DNA from: Candidatus Saccharimonadota bacterium
GTDB lineage: Bacteria > Patescibacteriota > Saccharimonadia > Saccharimonadales > Saccharimonadaceae
Assembly: GCA_017433765.1 (NCBI GenBank)
Contig: JAFRGO010000006.1
Span: 1-64,000, forward strand
Reading direction: 5' to 3'
Length of the DNA stretch: 64,000 bases
Below are positions 23,757 through 31,650 of the stretch, in pieces. Under the pieces are notes generated by a model. It ran no database searches. It worked only from the letters and a program-made list of their open reading frames with translations, and was not told the origin of the DNA. The translations under genes were made by a program, and so were the position numbers. Numbering within the stretch: the first letter of the stretch is position 1; each line of letters starts with the position of its first letter.

Positions 23757-24976
23757 GTAAAGTCGGAAAGTGTCAATAAGTTTTTCTCGCCGGTGGCGCG
23801 AGTGGTAACTTCGACAGAGTCCGAGGCGAGGGTTTTGTCGGAGATGACGACGGCGTAGGGGATGCCGAGGAGTTCGGCGTCGGCCATTTTCTCGCCAAAG
23901 CGGGCTTTCTCGCGGTCGTCGTAGATGAACAAATCTGCGTGGTCGCGGTAGAGTTTCTCGGAGATGGCTTGGGCGGCGTCGCCGAGGGAGATGAGGTAAT
24001 ATTTGTAGGGGGCAAGATTCTCGGGCCAGACGAGGCCTTTGTCATCGGAGAACTTTTCGACAATGACGCCCATGAGACGGGAAACGCCAATGCCATAGCA
24101 GCCCATATAGACCGGGTAGGAGACGTTGTTTTGGTCGATGAAGTTGAGGCCGAGAGGAGCGGAATATTTAGTCTTCAACTTGAAAATATTGCCAACTTCG
24201 GCGGCGCGGTCGGGAGTCAAATCTTCGCGGCGGACGCCAAGATCGGCGAGAACTTCGTCGGTCAGAACTTCTTCGTTGAGGCAGATGGAATAGTCAGAGG
24301 TGTGATAGACGGTGTCTTCGCCGACGGGGGTGAAGGTCTGGAATTCGTGGGAATATTTAGAAAAGACGCCGCCGGAGGCAAAGGCTTCGTGGGTGTCGGC
24401 GCCGAGGCCGAGGCGGGAGTAGATGCGGCCGTAGGTGGCTTCGACGGTTTGGTAAAAGTTGTCCAAATCTTCTTCGGAAGAGTGGAAGCTATAGAGGTCT
24501 TTCATGAGAAATTCGCGCGTGCGCATGATGCCGGATTTGGCGCGAAGTTCGTTGCGGACTTTGGTTTGGAACTGGTAAACGGCGAGCGGGAGGTCTTTGT
24601 AGCTCTTGACATAGTCGCGGAGAAGGTTGGTGATGGGTTCTTCGTGGGTGGGGGCGAGGCCAAGTTCGCCGCCGGCGGCGAGGGTGGTTTTGAACCAGAT
24701 ATCGACCTTTTGGTCGTCCCAGCGGTCGGACTTTTGCCAGAGTTCGGGGTTTTGGAGGGCGGAAAGTTGGAGCTCTTCGCAGCCGATGGAGTTCAACTCT
24801 TCGCGGATGATGGACTGTATCTTCTCGAGGACAATCAGCCCGAGAGGGAGAAAGTCATAGACGCCGGCGAGCTCCTTGTGGATGTAGCCAGCGCGGATGA
24901 GGAGTTGGGCGTTTTTGGCCGACTCGTCCTTGGGGGCGTCGCGGAGGGTTTTTAGAAAAGTTTTGGATAGTCTCAT
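23744..24976 (-). CDS. proS: Prolyl-tRNA synthetase, short form
   Basis: Class II enzyme charging tRNA-Pro. The 410 residues contain the catalytic motifs (LAPTHEEPITNLLRDYVKSY, FQTKVRNELRAKSGIMRTREFLMKDLYSFH, GCYGIGVSRLMGVIVE) and a C-terminal anticodon-binding domain. The ~180-residue editing insertion found between motifs 2 and 3 in E. coli-type ProRS is missing, so Ala-tRNA-Pro editing in cis is not expected. The start is set by a -10 box 6 bases upstream, and that box overlaps the last codons of the upstream CPBP protease gene. Confidence 0.95.
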   Translation of the reverse strand: MRLSKTFLKTLRDAPKDESAKNAQLLIRAGYIHKELAGVYDFLPLGLIVLEKIQSIIREELNSIGCEELQLSALQNPELWQKSDRWDDQKVDIWFKTTLAAGGELGLAPTHEEPITNLLRDYVKSYKDLPLAVYQFQTKVRNELRAKSGIMRTREFLMKDLYSFHSSEEDLDNFYQTVEATYGRIYSRLGLGADTHEAFASGGVFSKYSHEFQTFTPVGEDTVYHTSDYSICLNEEVLTDEVLADLGVRREDLTPDRAAEVGNIFKLKTKYSAPLGLNFIDQNNVSYPVYMGCYGIGVSRLMGVIVEKFSDDKGLVWPENLAPYKYYLISLGDAAQAISEKLYRDHADLFIYDDREKARFGEKMADAELLGIPYAVVISDKTLASDSVEVTTRATGEKNLLTLSDFTAKL

Positions 24977-24982
24977 GAGTTT

Positions 24983-24991
24983 ATTATACCA
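24983..24991 (-). promoter_or_regulatory. Extended -10 promoter of proS, leaderless
   Basis: Minus strand TG-G-TATAAT ends exactly 6 bases before the ATG and overlaps the 3' end of the CPBP gene. Confidence 0.7.
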
Positions 24992-25703
24992 TATTTAGAT
25001 AATATATCATCAGAAAAGCAATTCCGTTTTTCAAAATGTGCAGGATAATGCCGGCGTAAATCGTCCCGGTAACTTCGCGCAGGAGACAGAGGACGACAGA
25101 GAGACAGAAAACGGTAACGGCGACGTTCCATTGGCCGTGGAGGAAAGCGAAGAGGGCGGAGACGAGGAGGGTGGAGAGAACGACGGAGACGACGGGATTT
25201 TTAATGAAGCTGCGGAGTTTGGCGTAGAGGTAGCCGCGGAAGAGGAGTTCTTCGGCGATGGGGGCGACGAGAACAAGCGAGACGAGGGCGAAGAGGCGGT
25301 CGAGACCGAAAAGATAGGGGTCGAAGCCGACTTCTTGGGTCTCGGTGGGGTCGAACCAGGGAAATTGGGTGAAAATCGAGATCAGAACGGCGGCGAGGAC
25401 GTAAAAAACGCAAAAACCGACAAGCGAGAGGCCGATGTCGATGAAGGTGGGGAGGCCGCTGAGCCCGAAGAAGTCGCGCGCGGGACGAGATTGTTTGAGT
25501 AACTTATAGGGGAGAAGAATAGCAAGGGCAAGAGTGAGGGCGTATTGAAAAATCGCATAGAGCAAGGTCAAGAAAGGACTGGCGACGAAATCGCGGTCGA
25601 AAAAGGCGAAAAGATGGTAGAAAATATATTGGCTCAGGAAGACGGAGGCGCAAGTCCAGGCGAGGGCGAGGAGGATTTTGAGGATAATCTTCAGGGCTTT
25701 CAT
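24984..25703 (-). CDS. CPBP family intramembrane metalloprotease
   Basis: Rce1/CPBP-type integral membrane protease. The 239 residues form about seven transmembrane segments with the hallmark motif EELLFRGYLYAKL (EExxxR), then FLHG (H) and a late HILKNG (HxxxN). The ATG follows the stop of the site-2 protease gene with no gap (TAG-ATG), so the pair is translationally coupled: two intramembrane proteases in one operon. Possible roles include maturation of exported peptides or bacteriocin self-protection; nothing here decides. Confidence 0.85.
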   Translation of the reverse strand: MKALKIILKILLALAWTCASVFLSQYIFYHLFAFFDRDFVASPFLTLLYAIFQYALTLALAILLPYKLLKQSRPARDFFGLSGLPTFIDIGLSLVGFCVFYVLAAVLISIFTQFPWFDPTETQEVGFDPYLFGLDRLFALVSLVLVAPIAEELLFRGYLYAKLRSFIKNPVVSVVLSTLLVSALFAFLHGQWNVAVTVFCLSVVLCLLREVTGTIYAGIILHILKNGIAFLMIYYLNMV

Positions 25704-26945
25704 CTAGAAAAATCTCGTTATGTCGAGAATGGTAATTAGAATCATCAGGACAAAGAGGGCGATGAGTGAACGGGAGACGACTTTTTCTTCGGTTTCTTTG
25801 GAGAGGCGTTTGTGTTTTAGGCGAGCGATGAAAATCATCAGCCAGCGGCCGCCGTCGAGGGCGGGGATAGGGAGGACGTTCATACAGGCGAGCGAGGCGG
25901 AGATGAGGGCGATGAGGAAGGAGATGTTGTTGAAGCCAGCGGAGGCGAAGGTCGGGAAAATGTAGCCGACGATGCCGACGGGGCCAGTCACGCCTTCACC
26001 GGCGGAAGAAATTGCTTCTTGACCAGCTTCGCGGGTTGTGTCGTCGAAGCTAAAGAGGCGGACGGTGCCGGTGGCGAGATTGTAGAGGAGGCTACCGAGG
26101 CCTTTGAAAGTTTCGCCGGTGAGTTGGAGGGTTGTGCCGGCACCAACAAGAGGCGCAGACCAGGTGTAGCGAGAAAAAACATAGTCGCTACTCATCGAAA
26201 CGCCAAGGAGATAGCCCCATTCGTTGTTGGCTTCGTTCAGAGTAGCTTCGAGGGTTAAGTTTTCGCCATTTCTCTGGATATCATAGGTAACGGTTTCGCC
26301 GGCAAAGGAGCTAAAAAGTGGGTCGTAGGCGTCGTAGACAGGAGAGCCATTGACGCGGAGAATGTTGTCGCCGAGCTCGAAACCGGCACGCTCGGCGGGG
26401 GAGTTTTCGACGATTTTGACGACTTCGACAGGTTTGAAGTCGATAGTTTTGTCGGAATCAACGGAAAATTGGTTCTCAAGGAAGGTGGGCATGCCGACCC
26501 AGGCGAGAATCGTGAAGACGAGAAAGGCAACGAGCCAGTTCATCAAAACACCACCGAAGAGGATTTTCGTCTTCTGCCAGAAAGTGGCTGCGCCGAAGGT
26601 ACCGGGGCGAGTGTCGGCGTCGGATTCGCCGTCCATTTGGCAGAAACCGCCGATGGAGAGGTAGTTGAGGCTAAAAACTAGGCCGTCCTGAGGCTGTTTC
26701 CACTCGGATTTCTTCAGTCGGCGCCATTTATAGAGAGGCTTGCCGTTCTTTTTCTTTAGGATGTTTCCCTTTTTGTCTTTCTGGAGCTCGTGGACCCAGG
26801 CGATGGCGCGGGGCGGAAAACCGATGCCGAATTCGAGCACGCGGACGCCGTTACGACGAGCCATGAGAAAATGGCCGAATTCGTGGGCGGTGACGAGAAA
26901 AAGTAGGCTAAAAACCCCAATAAGAATCCCAAAAAATACGTTCAT
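25704..26945 (-). CDS. rseP: RseP-like site-2 intramembrane metalloprotease
   Basis: M50 zinc protease of regulated intramembrane proteolysis. It has HEFGH (HExxH) in the first transmembrane helix, one PDZ domain (about 170-235) and the LDG motif VLPIPALDGGRW in a late helix; 413 residues. I place the start at MNVFFGILIG, twelve codons into the longest frame, because an extended -10 box ends 7 bases before it. First gene of a two-protease operon. A regulated anti-sigma factor target is not seen in the window. Confidence 0.92.
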   Translation of the reverse strand: MNVFFGILIGVFSLLFLVTAHEFGHFLMARRNGVRVLEFGIGFPPRAIAWVHELQKDKKGNILKKKNGKPLYKWRRLKKSEWKQPQDGLVFSLNYLSIGGFCQMDGESDADTRPGTFGAATFWQKTKILFGGVLMNWLVAFLVFTILAWVGMPTFLENQFSVDSDKTIDFKPVEVVKIVENSPAERAGFELGDNILRVNGSPVYDAYDPLFSSFAGETVTYDIQRNGENLTLEATLNEANNEWGYLLGVSMSSDYVFSRYTWSAPLVGAGTTLQLTGETFKGLGSLLYNLATGTVRLFSFDDTTREAGQEAISSAGEGVTGPVGIVGYIFPTFASAGFNNISFLIALISASLACMNVLPIPALDGGRWLMIFIARLKHKRLSKETEEKVVSRSLIALFVLMILITILDITRFF

Positions 26946-26952
26946 AGCAGTT

Positions 26953-26961
26953 ATTATAACA
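26953..26961 (-). promoter_or_regulatory. Extended -10 promoter of the site-2 protease operon
   Basis: Minus strand TG-T-TATAAT ends 7 bases before the ATG. It is back to back with the orphan promoter at 26994-27022. Confidence 0.65.
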
Positions 26962-26993
26962 GGGGTAGATAAAAATAGCAATAAAGATTATGC

Positions 26994-27022
26994 TTGACTT
27001 TTTTGCGCAAGTGTGATATAAT
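26994..27022 (+). promoter_or_regulatory. Orphan consensus promoter pointing into the frr 3' end
   Basis: -35 TTGACT, 17-base spacer with extended TG, -10 TATAAT. No plus-strand gene lies downstream; transcription would run through a duplicated frr tail and then antisense to frr. The 29-bp element differs at only two positions from the promoter at 58945-58973 on the other strand. Confidence 0.7.
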
Positions 27023-27045
27023 GAGTGGGGTAAGGGGAACTATGT

Positions 27046-27111
27046 CCCTAAATCTTCATAATTTCGGCTGGGGGTGAAGGGTTGTGCCCCTAAATCTTCA
27101 TGATTTCGGCT
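27046..27111. repeat. Direct duplication of the frr 3' tail
   Basis: A 24-bp unit (27046-27069 and 27088-27111, one mismatch, 42-base offset) corresponds on the minus strand to the codons for AEIMKI plus the stop of frr. The outer copy lies outside the gene. Upstream on the plus strand each unit is preceded by a similar AAGGG and start-codon-like context, so the duplicated block may be about 40 bp. Confidence 0.8.
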
Positions 27112-27632
27112 TCTTTGTCGGAGAAGGCGGAGTCTATCTGAGCAGAAAAAGACTTGGTGAGGTCGTCGATTTCCTTTTCGCCGCGTTTACGGACATCTTC
27201 GGAGAACTCGGCGGATTTCAGTTCTTTGCGGGCGTCTTCGCGGATATTGCGGAGGGAGACTTTGGCTTCCTCGACCTTGGCGGAGGTGGTTTTGACGATT
27301 TCGCGGCGGCGCTCTTCGGTCAGCGGAGGAATGGGAACGCGGACGAGGCGACCGTCGTCGCTAGGGTTGAGGCCGAGGGATTGGTCGTTGCGGATGGCGG
27401 CGGAGATGGCGGAGATGTTGGCGGGGTCGAAGGGGGTGATGGTGAGGAGGGTGGCGCCTTGGGCGACGACGTTGGCGACTTGGTTGAGGGGCATCCATTG
27501 GCCGTAGGCTTCAACTTTGACGCCCATGAGCATATCGGGGTGGGCGCGGCCGGTGCGGACCTTTTTGAGTTCGTCTTTGAAGCGGTCGAGGACGGCTTGC
27601 ATTTTGGTTTTGTATTCGGTGGAGTCAAACAT
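27090..27632 (-). CDS. frr: Ribosome recycling factor
   Basis: Splits post-termination ribosomes together with EF-G. The 180 residues match the family in length and in the motif VRTGRAHPDMLMGVKVEAYG near the N-terminus and the helical-bundle C-terminus ending AEIMKI. A Shine-Dalgarno AAAGGA lies in a short leader. The extended -10 (TG-T-TATAAT) overlaps the stop codon of the upstream LOG gene. The last codons are duplicated just beyond the gene. Confidence 0.96.
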   Translation of the reverse strand: MFDSTEYKTKMQAVLDRFKDELKKVRTGRAHPDMLMGVKVEAYGQWMPLNQVANVVAQGATLLTITPFDPANISAISAAIRNDQSLGLNPSDDGRLVRVPIPPLTEERRREIVKTTSAKVEEAKVSLRNIREDARKELKSAEFSEDVRKRGEKEIDDLTKSFSAQIDSAFSDKEAEIMKI

Positions 27633-27654
27633 AGATATATCCTTTTATGTGATA

Positions 27655-27663
27655 ATTATAACA
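27655..27663 (-). promoter_or_regulatory. Extended -10 promoter of frr
   Basis: Minus strand TG-T-TATAAT overlaps the LOG-family stop codon. A leader of about 16 bases with AAAGGA follows. Confidence 0.6.
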
Positions 27664-28447
27664 CATTGTAGGGGTGATGGGCCTTTTCGAAGCCGTCGTA
27701 GTAGTTGGTCTTGACCTTCGGGTGGCCGATTTTGTTGGCGGAACGGACAATGTCGGAGATGTCGTCGGTGAGTTTGTAGATTTTTTGGTCGGATTTGGCG
27801 ATGAGGCCGAGGGGCTGCATTTTTGAGGAATAGAAGCGGTCGAGGGGTTTCCAGAAGGATTTGCCAAAGAGGAAGAGGGGCATTTTGGGCATTTTGCCTT
27901 CTTGCATGAGGATGAGGATTTCGGAAAATTCGTCCATGGTGCCGAAACCGCCCGGGAAAAAGACGTAAACTTTGGCGGACATGGCGAGCATGACTTTGCG
28001 GGCGAAGAAATATTCGAACTGGAGCATATCGGTCAGGTAGGGGTTGGGGCGCTGTTCGTGGGAGAGGGTGATATTGAGGCCGATGGAGCGGCCACCGTAT
28101 TCGAAGGCGCCGCGGTTGGCGGCTTCCATGATGCCGGGGCCGCCGCCAGTGATGACGGCGTGGCCGTTTTCGGCGAGGGCGCGACCGAGGTTGCGGGCGG
28201 CGAGGCAGTATTTATTGTCTTCCTTTAGGCGGGCGGAGCCGAAGACGGTGACGCCTTGGGGAAAAGTGCGGACGATTTTGAGGCCACGACCGAGGTCGGT
28301 GGCGTAGGCGCGGGCGCGTTCGCGGTCGGCGAGCTCGAGGCTCTCCATGAGATTCTTGGCGCGGGTGATGTCTTCGAGGGTCAAGTCGGGGCTCTCGGTG
28401 AAGCCGAGGGTGGGGTCGTCGGAGGTTTTAGAAGATTGGGGTTTCAT
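27656..28447 (-). CDS. LOG family (lysine decarboxylase-like) nucleotide phosphoribohydrolase
   Basis: Rossmann-fold LOG/YgdH-type protein. The 263 residues show GGGPGIMEAANRGA and the hallmark PGGFGTMDE motif (PGGxGTxxE), with a conserved FARKVM arginine between them. Family members cleave nucleoside 5'-monophosphates to base and ribose 5-phosphate; ribose 5-phosphate would feed the adjoining rpiB and rpe. The ATG overlaps the kinase stop (ATGA), so it is the last gene of a gap-rpiB-rpe-pfkB-LOG operon. Substrate not determinable. Confidence 0.88.
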   Translation of the reverse strand: MKPQSSKTSDDPTLGFTESPDLTLEDITRAKNLMESLELADRERARAYATDLGRGLKIVRTFPQGVTVFGSARLKEDNKYCLAARNLGRALAENGHAVITGGGPGIMEAANRGAFEYGGRSIGLNITLSHEQRPNPYLTDMLQFEYFFARKVMLAMSAKVYVFFPGGFGTMDEFSEILILMQEGKMPKMPLFLFGKSFWKPLDRFYSSKMQPLGLIAKSDQKIYKLTDDISDIVRSANKIGHPKVKTNYYDGFEKAHHPYNVL

Positions 28448-29409
28448 AGATCGACCTTTTGGATGGGCATGAGGTGGAGCTTGCCGAGGCCGTTGAGGAT
28501 GCCACGTTTGGCGCCGAGGTTGACAACGACAGAGGTAGAGTTGGCGCTGGCGAAGATGAGAGAGTCCTTGAAGCTCTTGCCGTTGGCGAGGGCAGCGAGG
28601 AAGCCGGAGCCGAAAGCGTCGCCGGCGCCGGTGGTGTCCTTGACCTTGATGTCTTCGTAAACGCCGAAGCGGTAGGTCTCGGCGTGGTTGGTGGCGATAC
28701 CGCCAGAGGCGGAGTCGGTGATGAGGACGGTCTCGCAGTAGTTGGCGAGATGGGCGAGGAGCTCGGTGAGGATTTTGCCGGGGACGATTTTGGCGGCTTC
28801 GGACTTGTTGACAAGGAGGATGTCGATGTTGGAGAGGAGGGGTAGGAGACGGTCGAGGGACTCGAGTTCGAGGAGACCGGGGTTGAGCATGACTTTGATG
28901 TCGAAAGCTTTGGCGTAGGTGAGGAATTTTTCGAGGGTGTCGAGGTCGCCGCGGAGGGTGGAGATGTAGAGCCAGTCGGGGTCGATGTCGGAGAGGATTT
29001 TGGGGTCGAAATTGCTGAATTTGGCGGAGGCGCCGCGATGAGTGAGGATGGTGCGTTCGCCGGATTTCATGTCGAGGAGGATGATGGAGAGGCCGGTGCC
29101 GCGGCGAGAGAAGCCGACGTAGGAGGTGTTGACGTCTTCGTGGTCGAGGGCGGCGAGGATGGCTTCGCCGACGGGGTCGTGGGAGATGTTGCCGATGAAG
29201 AAGGCGTCGTGGCCGGTGCGGGCAAAGGTGACTGCGGAGTTGGTGCCACCACCGCCGACTTCGTAGGAGATTTTGTCGATGTCAACTTTGGTGCCGATTT
29301 CGATTTTGCCAAAGATGGAGCTGCCGCCGATGGTGCTGGCGACGAAATCGTCGCGATCGACGAGATAGATGTCCTGGAGGGCGGAGCCGAGAGAGACAAT
29401 GCGGGCCAT
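28444..29409 (-). CDS. PfkB family carbohydrate/nucleoside kinase
   Basis: Ribokinase-fold kinase. The 321 residues have an N-terminal glycine-rich sugar-binding motif (YEVGGGGTNSAVTFARTG) and the C-terminal signature DTTGAGDAFGSGFLAAL with the catalytic aspartate. Ribokinase, adenosine kinase and sugar kinase are all possible. Being between rpe and the LOG protein in a sugar-phosphate operon makes a pentose or nucleoside substrate the best guess. The start overlaps the rpe stop (TAATG) and the stop overlaps the next start (ATGA). Confidence 0.88.
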   Translation of the reverse strand: MARIVSLGSALQDIYLVDRDDFVASTIGGSSIFGKIEIGTKVDIDKISYEVGGGGTNSAVTFARTGHDAFFIGNISHDPVGEAILAALDHEDVNTSYVGFSRRGTGLSIILLDMKSGERTILTHRGASAKFSNFDPKILSDIDPDWLYISTLRGDLDTLEKFLTYAKAFDIKVMLNPGLLELESLDRLLPLLSNIDILLVNKSEAAKIVPGKILTELLAHLANYCETVLITDSASGGIATNHAETYRFGVYEDIKVKDTTGAGDAFGSGFLAALANGKSFKDSLIFASANSTSVVVNLGAKRGILNGLGKLHLMPIQKVDL

Positions 29410-30062
29410 TAGATACGAACTCCTGGTTTCTCGGTCTCGGCTTCGAGGTCGTGGAAGGCTTGTTCGGGATTGTCAGCGCCGGAGATGGCGTTGCCGACGT
29501 TGATGACGTCGATGCCGGCTTTGGCGAGCGCGCGGGCGTTGGAGAGATTGGCGCCACCGTCCCAACCGATTTCGATGTTGGCGTCGATTTCTTTGATGAG
29601 GTTGATTTTTTCGAGCTGGAGGAGGTCGGCTTCGCTACCTTGGCGACCGAGTTCGCCGGCGAAAATCAGAGCGTGGTCGGCGGCCTCGAGGTAGGAACGG
29701 TAGTTGCCGGGGAAGGTTTCTTTCTTGAAGGCGACACCAGTTTTGATGTTGTTGGCGGCGAGCTGCTCGAAGACGGGGAGGAGGTTTTCGTCGGATTCGG
29801 CGTGAAAGATGACGAGAGAAGGCTTTAGTTTAAGGATGGTGGGGATGTAGCGGGAGGGGCGGGAGACCATGAGATGAAAGTCCCAGATGCCTTGCCAGTC
29901 GGAGGGGAGGGTGATGACGTCGAGACTGATGGTCGTGGCGGGGGTAAATTGACCGTCGCAGATGTCGAGCTGGAGACGTTTGGCGAAATTTTTGTACACG
30001 TCGATGAATTGCTCGAAAGAGCGGACGTCGGGGACGAGAATGGTGGGGACGATGCTAGTCAT
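29409..30062 (-). CDS. rpe: Ribulose-phosphate 3-epimerase-like protein, divergent active site
   Basis: TIM-barrel member of the Rpe family that interconverts ribulose 5-phosphate and xylulose 5-phosphate. Conserved landmarks include DICDGQF, DFHLMV and GWDGG. The first metal-ligand histidine, normally in the HxDVMD motif, is replaced by Gln (LQLDICD), and the phosphate-binding GFGGQ loop is not recognisable, so activity or specificity may differ. I start it at MTSIVP because a GGAGG ribosome site lies upstream and this ATG overlaps the rpiB 3' end by 8 bases. Confidence 0.8.
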   Translation of the reverse strand: MTSIVPTILVPDVRSFEQFIDVYKNFAKRLQLDICDGQFTPATTISLDVITLPSDWQGIWDFHLMVSRPSRYIPTILKLKPSLVIFHAESDENLLPVFEQLAANNIKTGVAFKKETFPGNYRSYLEAADHALIFAGELGRQGSEADLLQLEKINLIKEIDANIEIGWDGGANLSNARALAKAGIDVINVGNAISGADNPEQAFHDLEAETEKPGVRI

Positions 30063-30537
30063 GGGTAGCCTCCAGTTTATCAAGTTGCGCATTGCGGCGG
30101 AGGTATTTCTCGTCGCTGAGAGGAGAAGCGGTCAGAAAAGCACGGATAATCTCGCGAATTTCGGGGAAATCTAGGTAGTCGGCGGGGAGGCAGAGGATGT
30201 TGGCGTGGTTGTGCTCGACGCCGAGGCGGGCGATGGTGGGCGTCCAGGCGTTGATAGCGCGGAGGCCGCGGAAACGATTGGCGGCCATGGCAACGCCGGA
30301 GCCGGTACCGCAGAGAAGAATGCCTCTTGAGGCGGGATTGGAGAGGACTTTTTCGGCGACGAGTTGGGCGGCCGTAGTAAAATCGTCGTCTTCGTCGAGA
30401 GTGCTAGAGCCGAGAGGACGGAGGGCGGGAGCGCCGGAGATGGAGGAGATTATATCGTCCCAGTTCTCGATGATTTCGGACTTCTTCTCGAAGCCACGGT
30501 GGTCGGAAGCAAGAAAAACTTCGCGAGAATCGGACAT
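30055..30537 (-). CDS. rpiB: Ribose-5-phosphate isomerase B
   Basis: RpiB/LacAB family enzyme that interconverts ribose 5-phosphate and ribulose 5-phosphate. The 160 residues contain ASDHRGFE near the N-terminus and the LCGTGSGVAMAANRFRG active-site segment with the catalytic cysteine; NHANILCLP follows. The ATG directly follows the gap stop (TGA-ATG) with AGGAAGG as ribosome site. Second gene of the gap operon. Confidence 0.93.
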   Translation of the reverse strand: MSDSREVFLASDHRGFEKKSEIIENWDDIISSISGAPALRPLGSSTLDEDDDFTTAAQLVAEKVLSNPASRGILLCGTGSGVAMAANRFRGLRAINAWTPTIARLGVEHNHANILCLPADYLDFPEIREIIRAFLTASPLSDEKYLRRNAQLDKLEATHD

Positions 30538-31542
30538 TCAGCCTTCCTTTCCAAAATCAATAGCGAGCTCGACGAGGCGGTTGGAGTAGCCCCATTCGTT
30601 GTCGTACCAAGCGACGACTTTGACTAAGTTGCCACCGACGACGTCGGTCAAGGGGAGGTCGATGATGCAAGAGTGGGCGTCGCCACGGAAGTCGCAGGAG
30701 ACGAGTTCTTCTTCAGATACGCCAATGATACCTTCATAGTAGGGCTCGGCGGCGGCAGAGCGGAAGAGCTGATTGAGTTCGTCTTTGGTGGTGTCGCGGG
30801 AAAGGACGGCGGTAATATCGCTCAAAGAGACGACTGGGGTCGGGACGCGAATGGAAAGACCGTTGAACTTGTCTTTCAGGGAAGGAATAGTCAGGGCGGC
30901 GGCTTTGGAAGCGCCGGTCGTTGTCGGGACGATGTTCTCAGCGGCGGCGCGGGCTTCGCGGAGGTCTTTTGCTGGGGCGTCTTGGAGACGTTGGGAGGCA
31001 GTATAAGAGTGGACGGTGGTCATCATGGCCTTTTCGATGCCGAAGTTGTCGGCGAGGAGTTTCATGACAGGGGCGATACAGTTGGTGGTGCAGGAAGCGT
31101 TGCTGATAATAATGTCCTCGCTAGTCAAGGAATCTTCGTTGACTCCGATGACGATAGTTTTGGCGCCCTCGCCTTTGGCAGGGGCGGAAATTACGACGCG
31201 CTTCGCGCCAGCGGCAATATGAGAGCGGGCTTTCTCGGGGTCGGTAAAGAGGCCGGTGGATTCGATAACGACATCAACGCCAAGTTCACCCCAAGGGAGG
31301 GCGGCAGGGTCTTTTTCGGCGAAAACGCGGATTTTCTTGCCATCGACGATGAGATTTTCTTCGTCGGAGGAGATATCATGGTCGTAGATGCCGTAAGAGG
31401 AGTCGTATTTGAGGAGATGAGCGAGGGTTTTTGTGTCGGTGAGGTCGTTCAGCGCGACAATCTCGACGTCATGACGCTCGAAGGCAATTTTGAAGCTACT
31501 GCGTCCGATACGCCCGAAACCGTTGATAGCTAATTTGACCAT
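30538..31542 (-). CDS. gap: Glyceraldehyde-3-phosphate dehydrogenase
   Basis: NAD-dependent glycolytic dehydrogenase. The 334 residues begin MVKLAINGFGRIGRSSF and carry the active-site ASCTTNC with Cys151, followed by the HSYTASQRLQD region. I place the start at this methionine, not at the longer upstream frame, because GGAGGT lies 5 bases before it and a promoter (TGC-TATAAT) lies about 30 bases upstream. It heads an operon with rpiB, rpe, a PfkB kinase and a LOG protein, tying glycolysis to pentose metabolism. Confidence 0.97.
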   Translation of the reverse strand: MVKLAINGFGRIGRSSFKIAFERHDVEIVALNDLTDTKTLAHLLKYDSSYGIYDHDISSDEENLIVDGKKIRVFAEKDPAALPWGELGVDVVIESTGLFTDPEKARSHIAAGAKRVVISAPAKGEGAKTIVIGVNEDSLTSEDIIISNASCTTNCIAPVMKLLADNFGIEKAMMTTVHSYTASQRLQDAPAKDLREARAAAENIVPTTTGASKAAALTIPSLKDKFNGLSIRVPTPVVSLSDITAVLSRDTTKDELNQLFRSAAAEPYYEGIIGVSEEELVSCDFRGDAHSCIIDLPLTDVVGGNLVKVVAWYDNEWGYSNRLVELAIDFGKEG

Positions 31543-31570
31543 ATTACCTCCTAATAAAATACTTATCTTT

Positions 31571-31579
31571 ATTATAGCA
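31571..31579 (-). promoter_or_regulatory. Extended -10 promoter of the gap operon
   Basis: Minus strand TG-C-TATAAT with a short leader carrying GGAGGT before the gap ATG. It begins 35 bases past the rpsG terminator. Confidence 0.7.
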
Positions 31580-31613
31580 TAAGTTTTTAGTGTCAACAAT
31601 GAAAAATTGCAAC

Positions 31614-31642
31614 AAAAAATCCCCCCGCGGGGAGGGATTTTT
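31614..31642 (-). terminator. Terminator after rpsL-rpsG
   Basis: Minus-strand hairpin with arms AAAAATCCC / GGGATTTTT and a GC-rich inner part, followed by a T run, 9 bases past the rpsG stop. Confidence 0.9.
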
Positions 31643-31650
31643 GGTTAACG

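Noticed and set aside
21730-24976. T-box or other leader regulation of serS, lysS, proS and cysS
   Set aside because: serS, lysS and proS have promoters 6 bases from the start codon, leaving no leader; cysS starts inside the upstream gene.
27084-27671. Plus-strand 195-codon frame downstream of the orphan promoter
   Set aside because: It is antisense to frr and shows the same Gly/Val/Phe/Asp-rich shadow composition. Only the promoter and the short repeat-borne start context are of interest.
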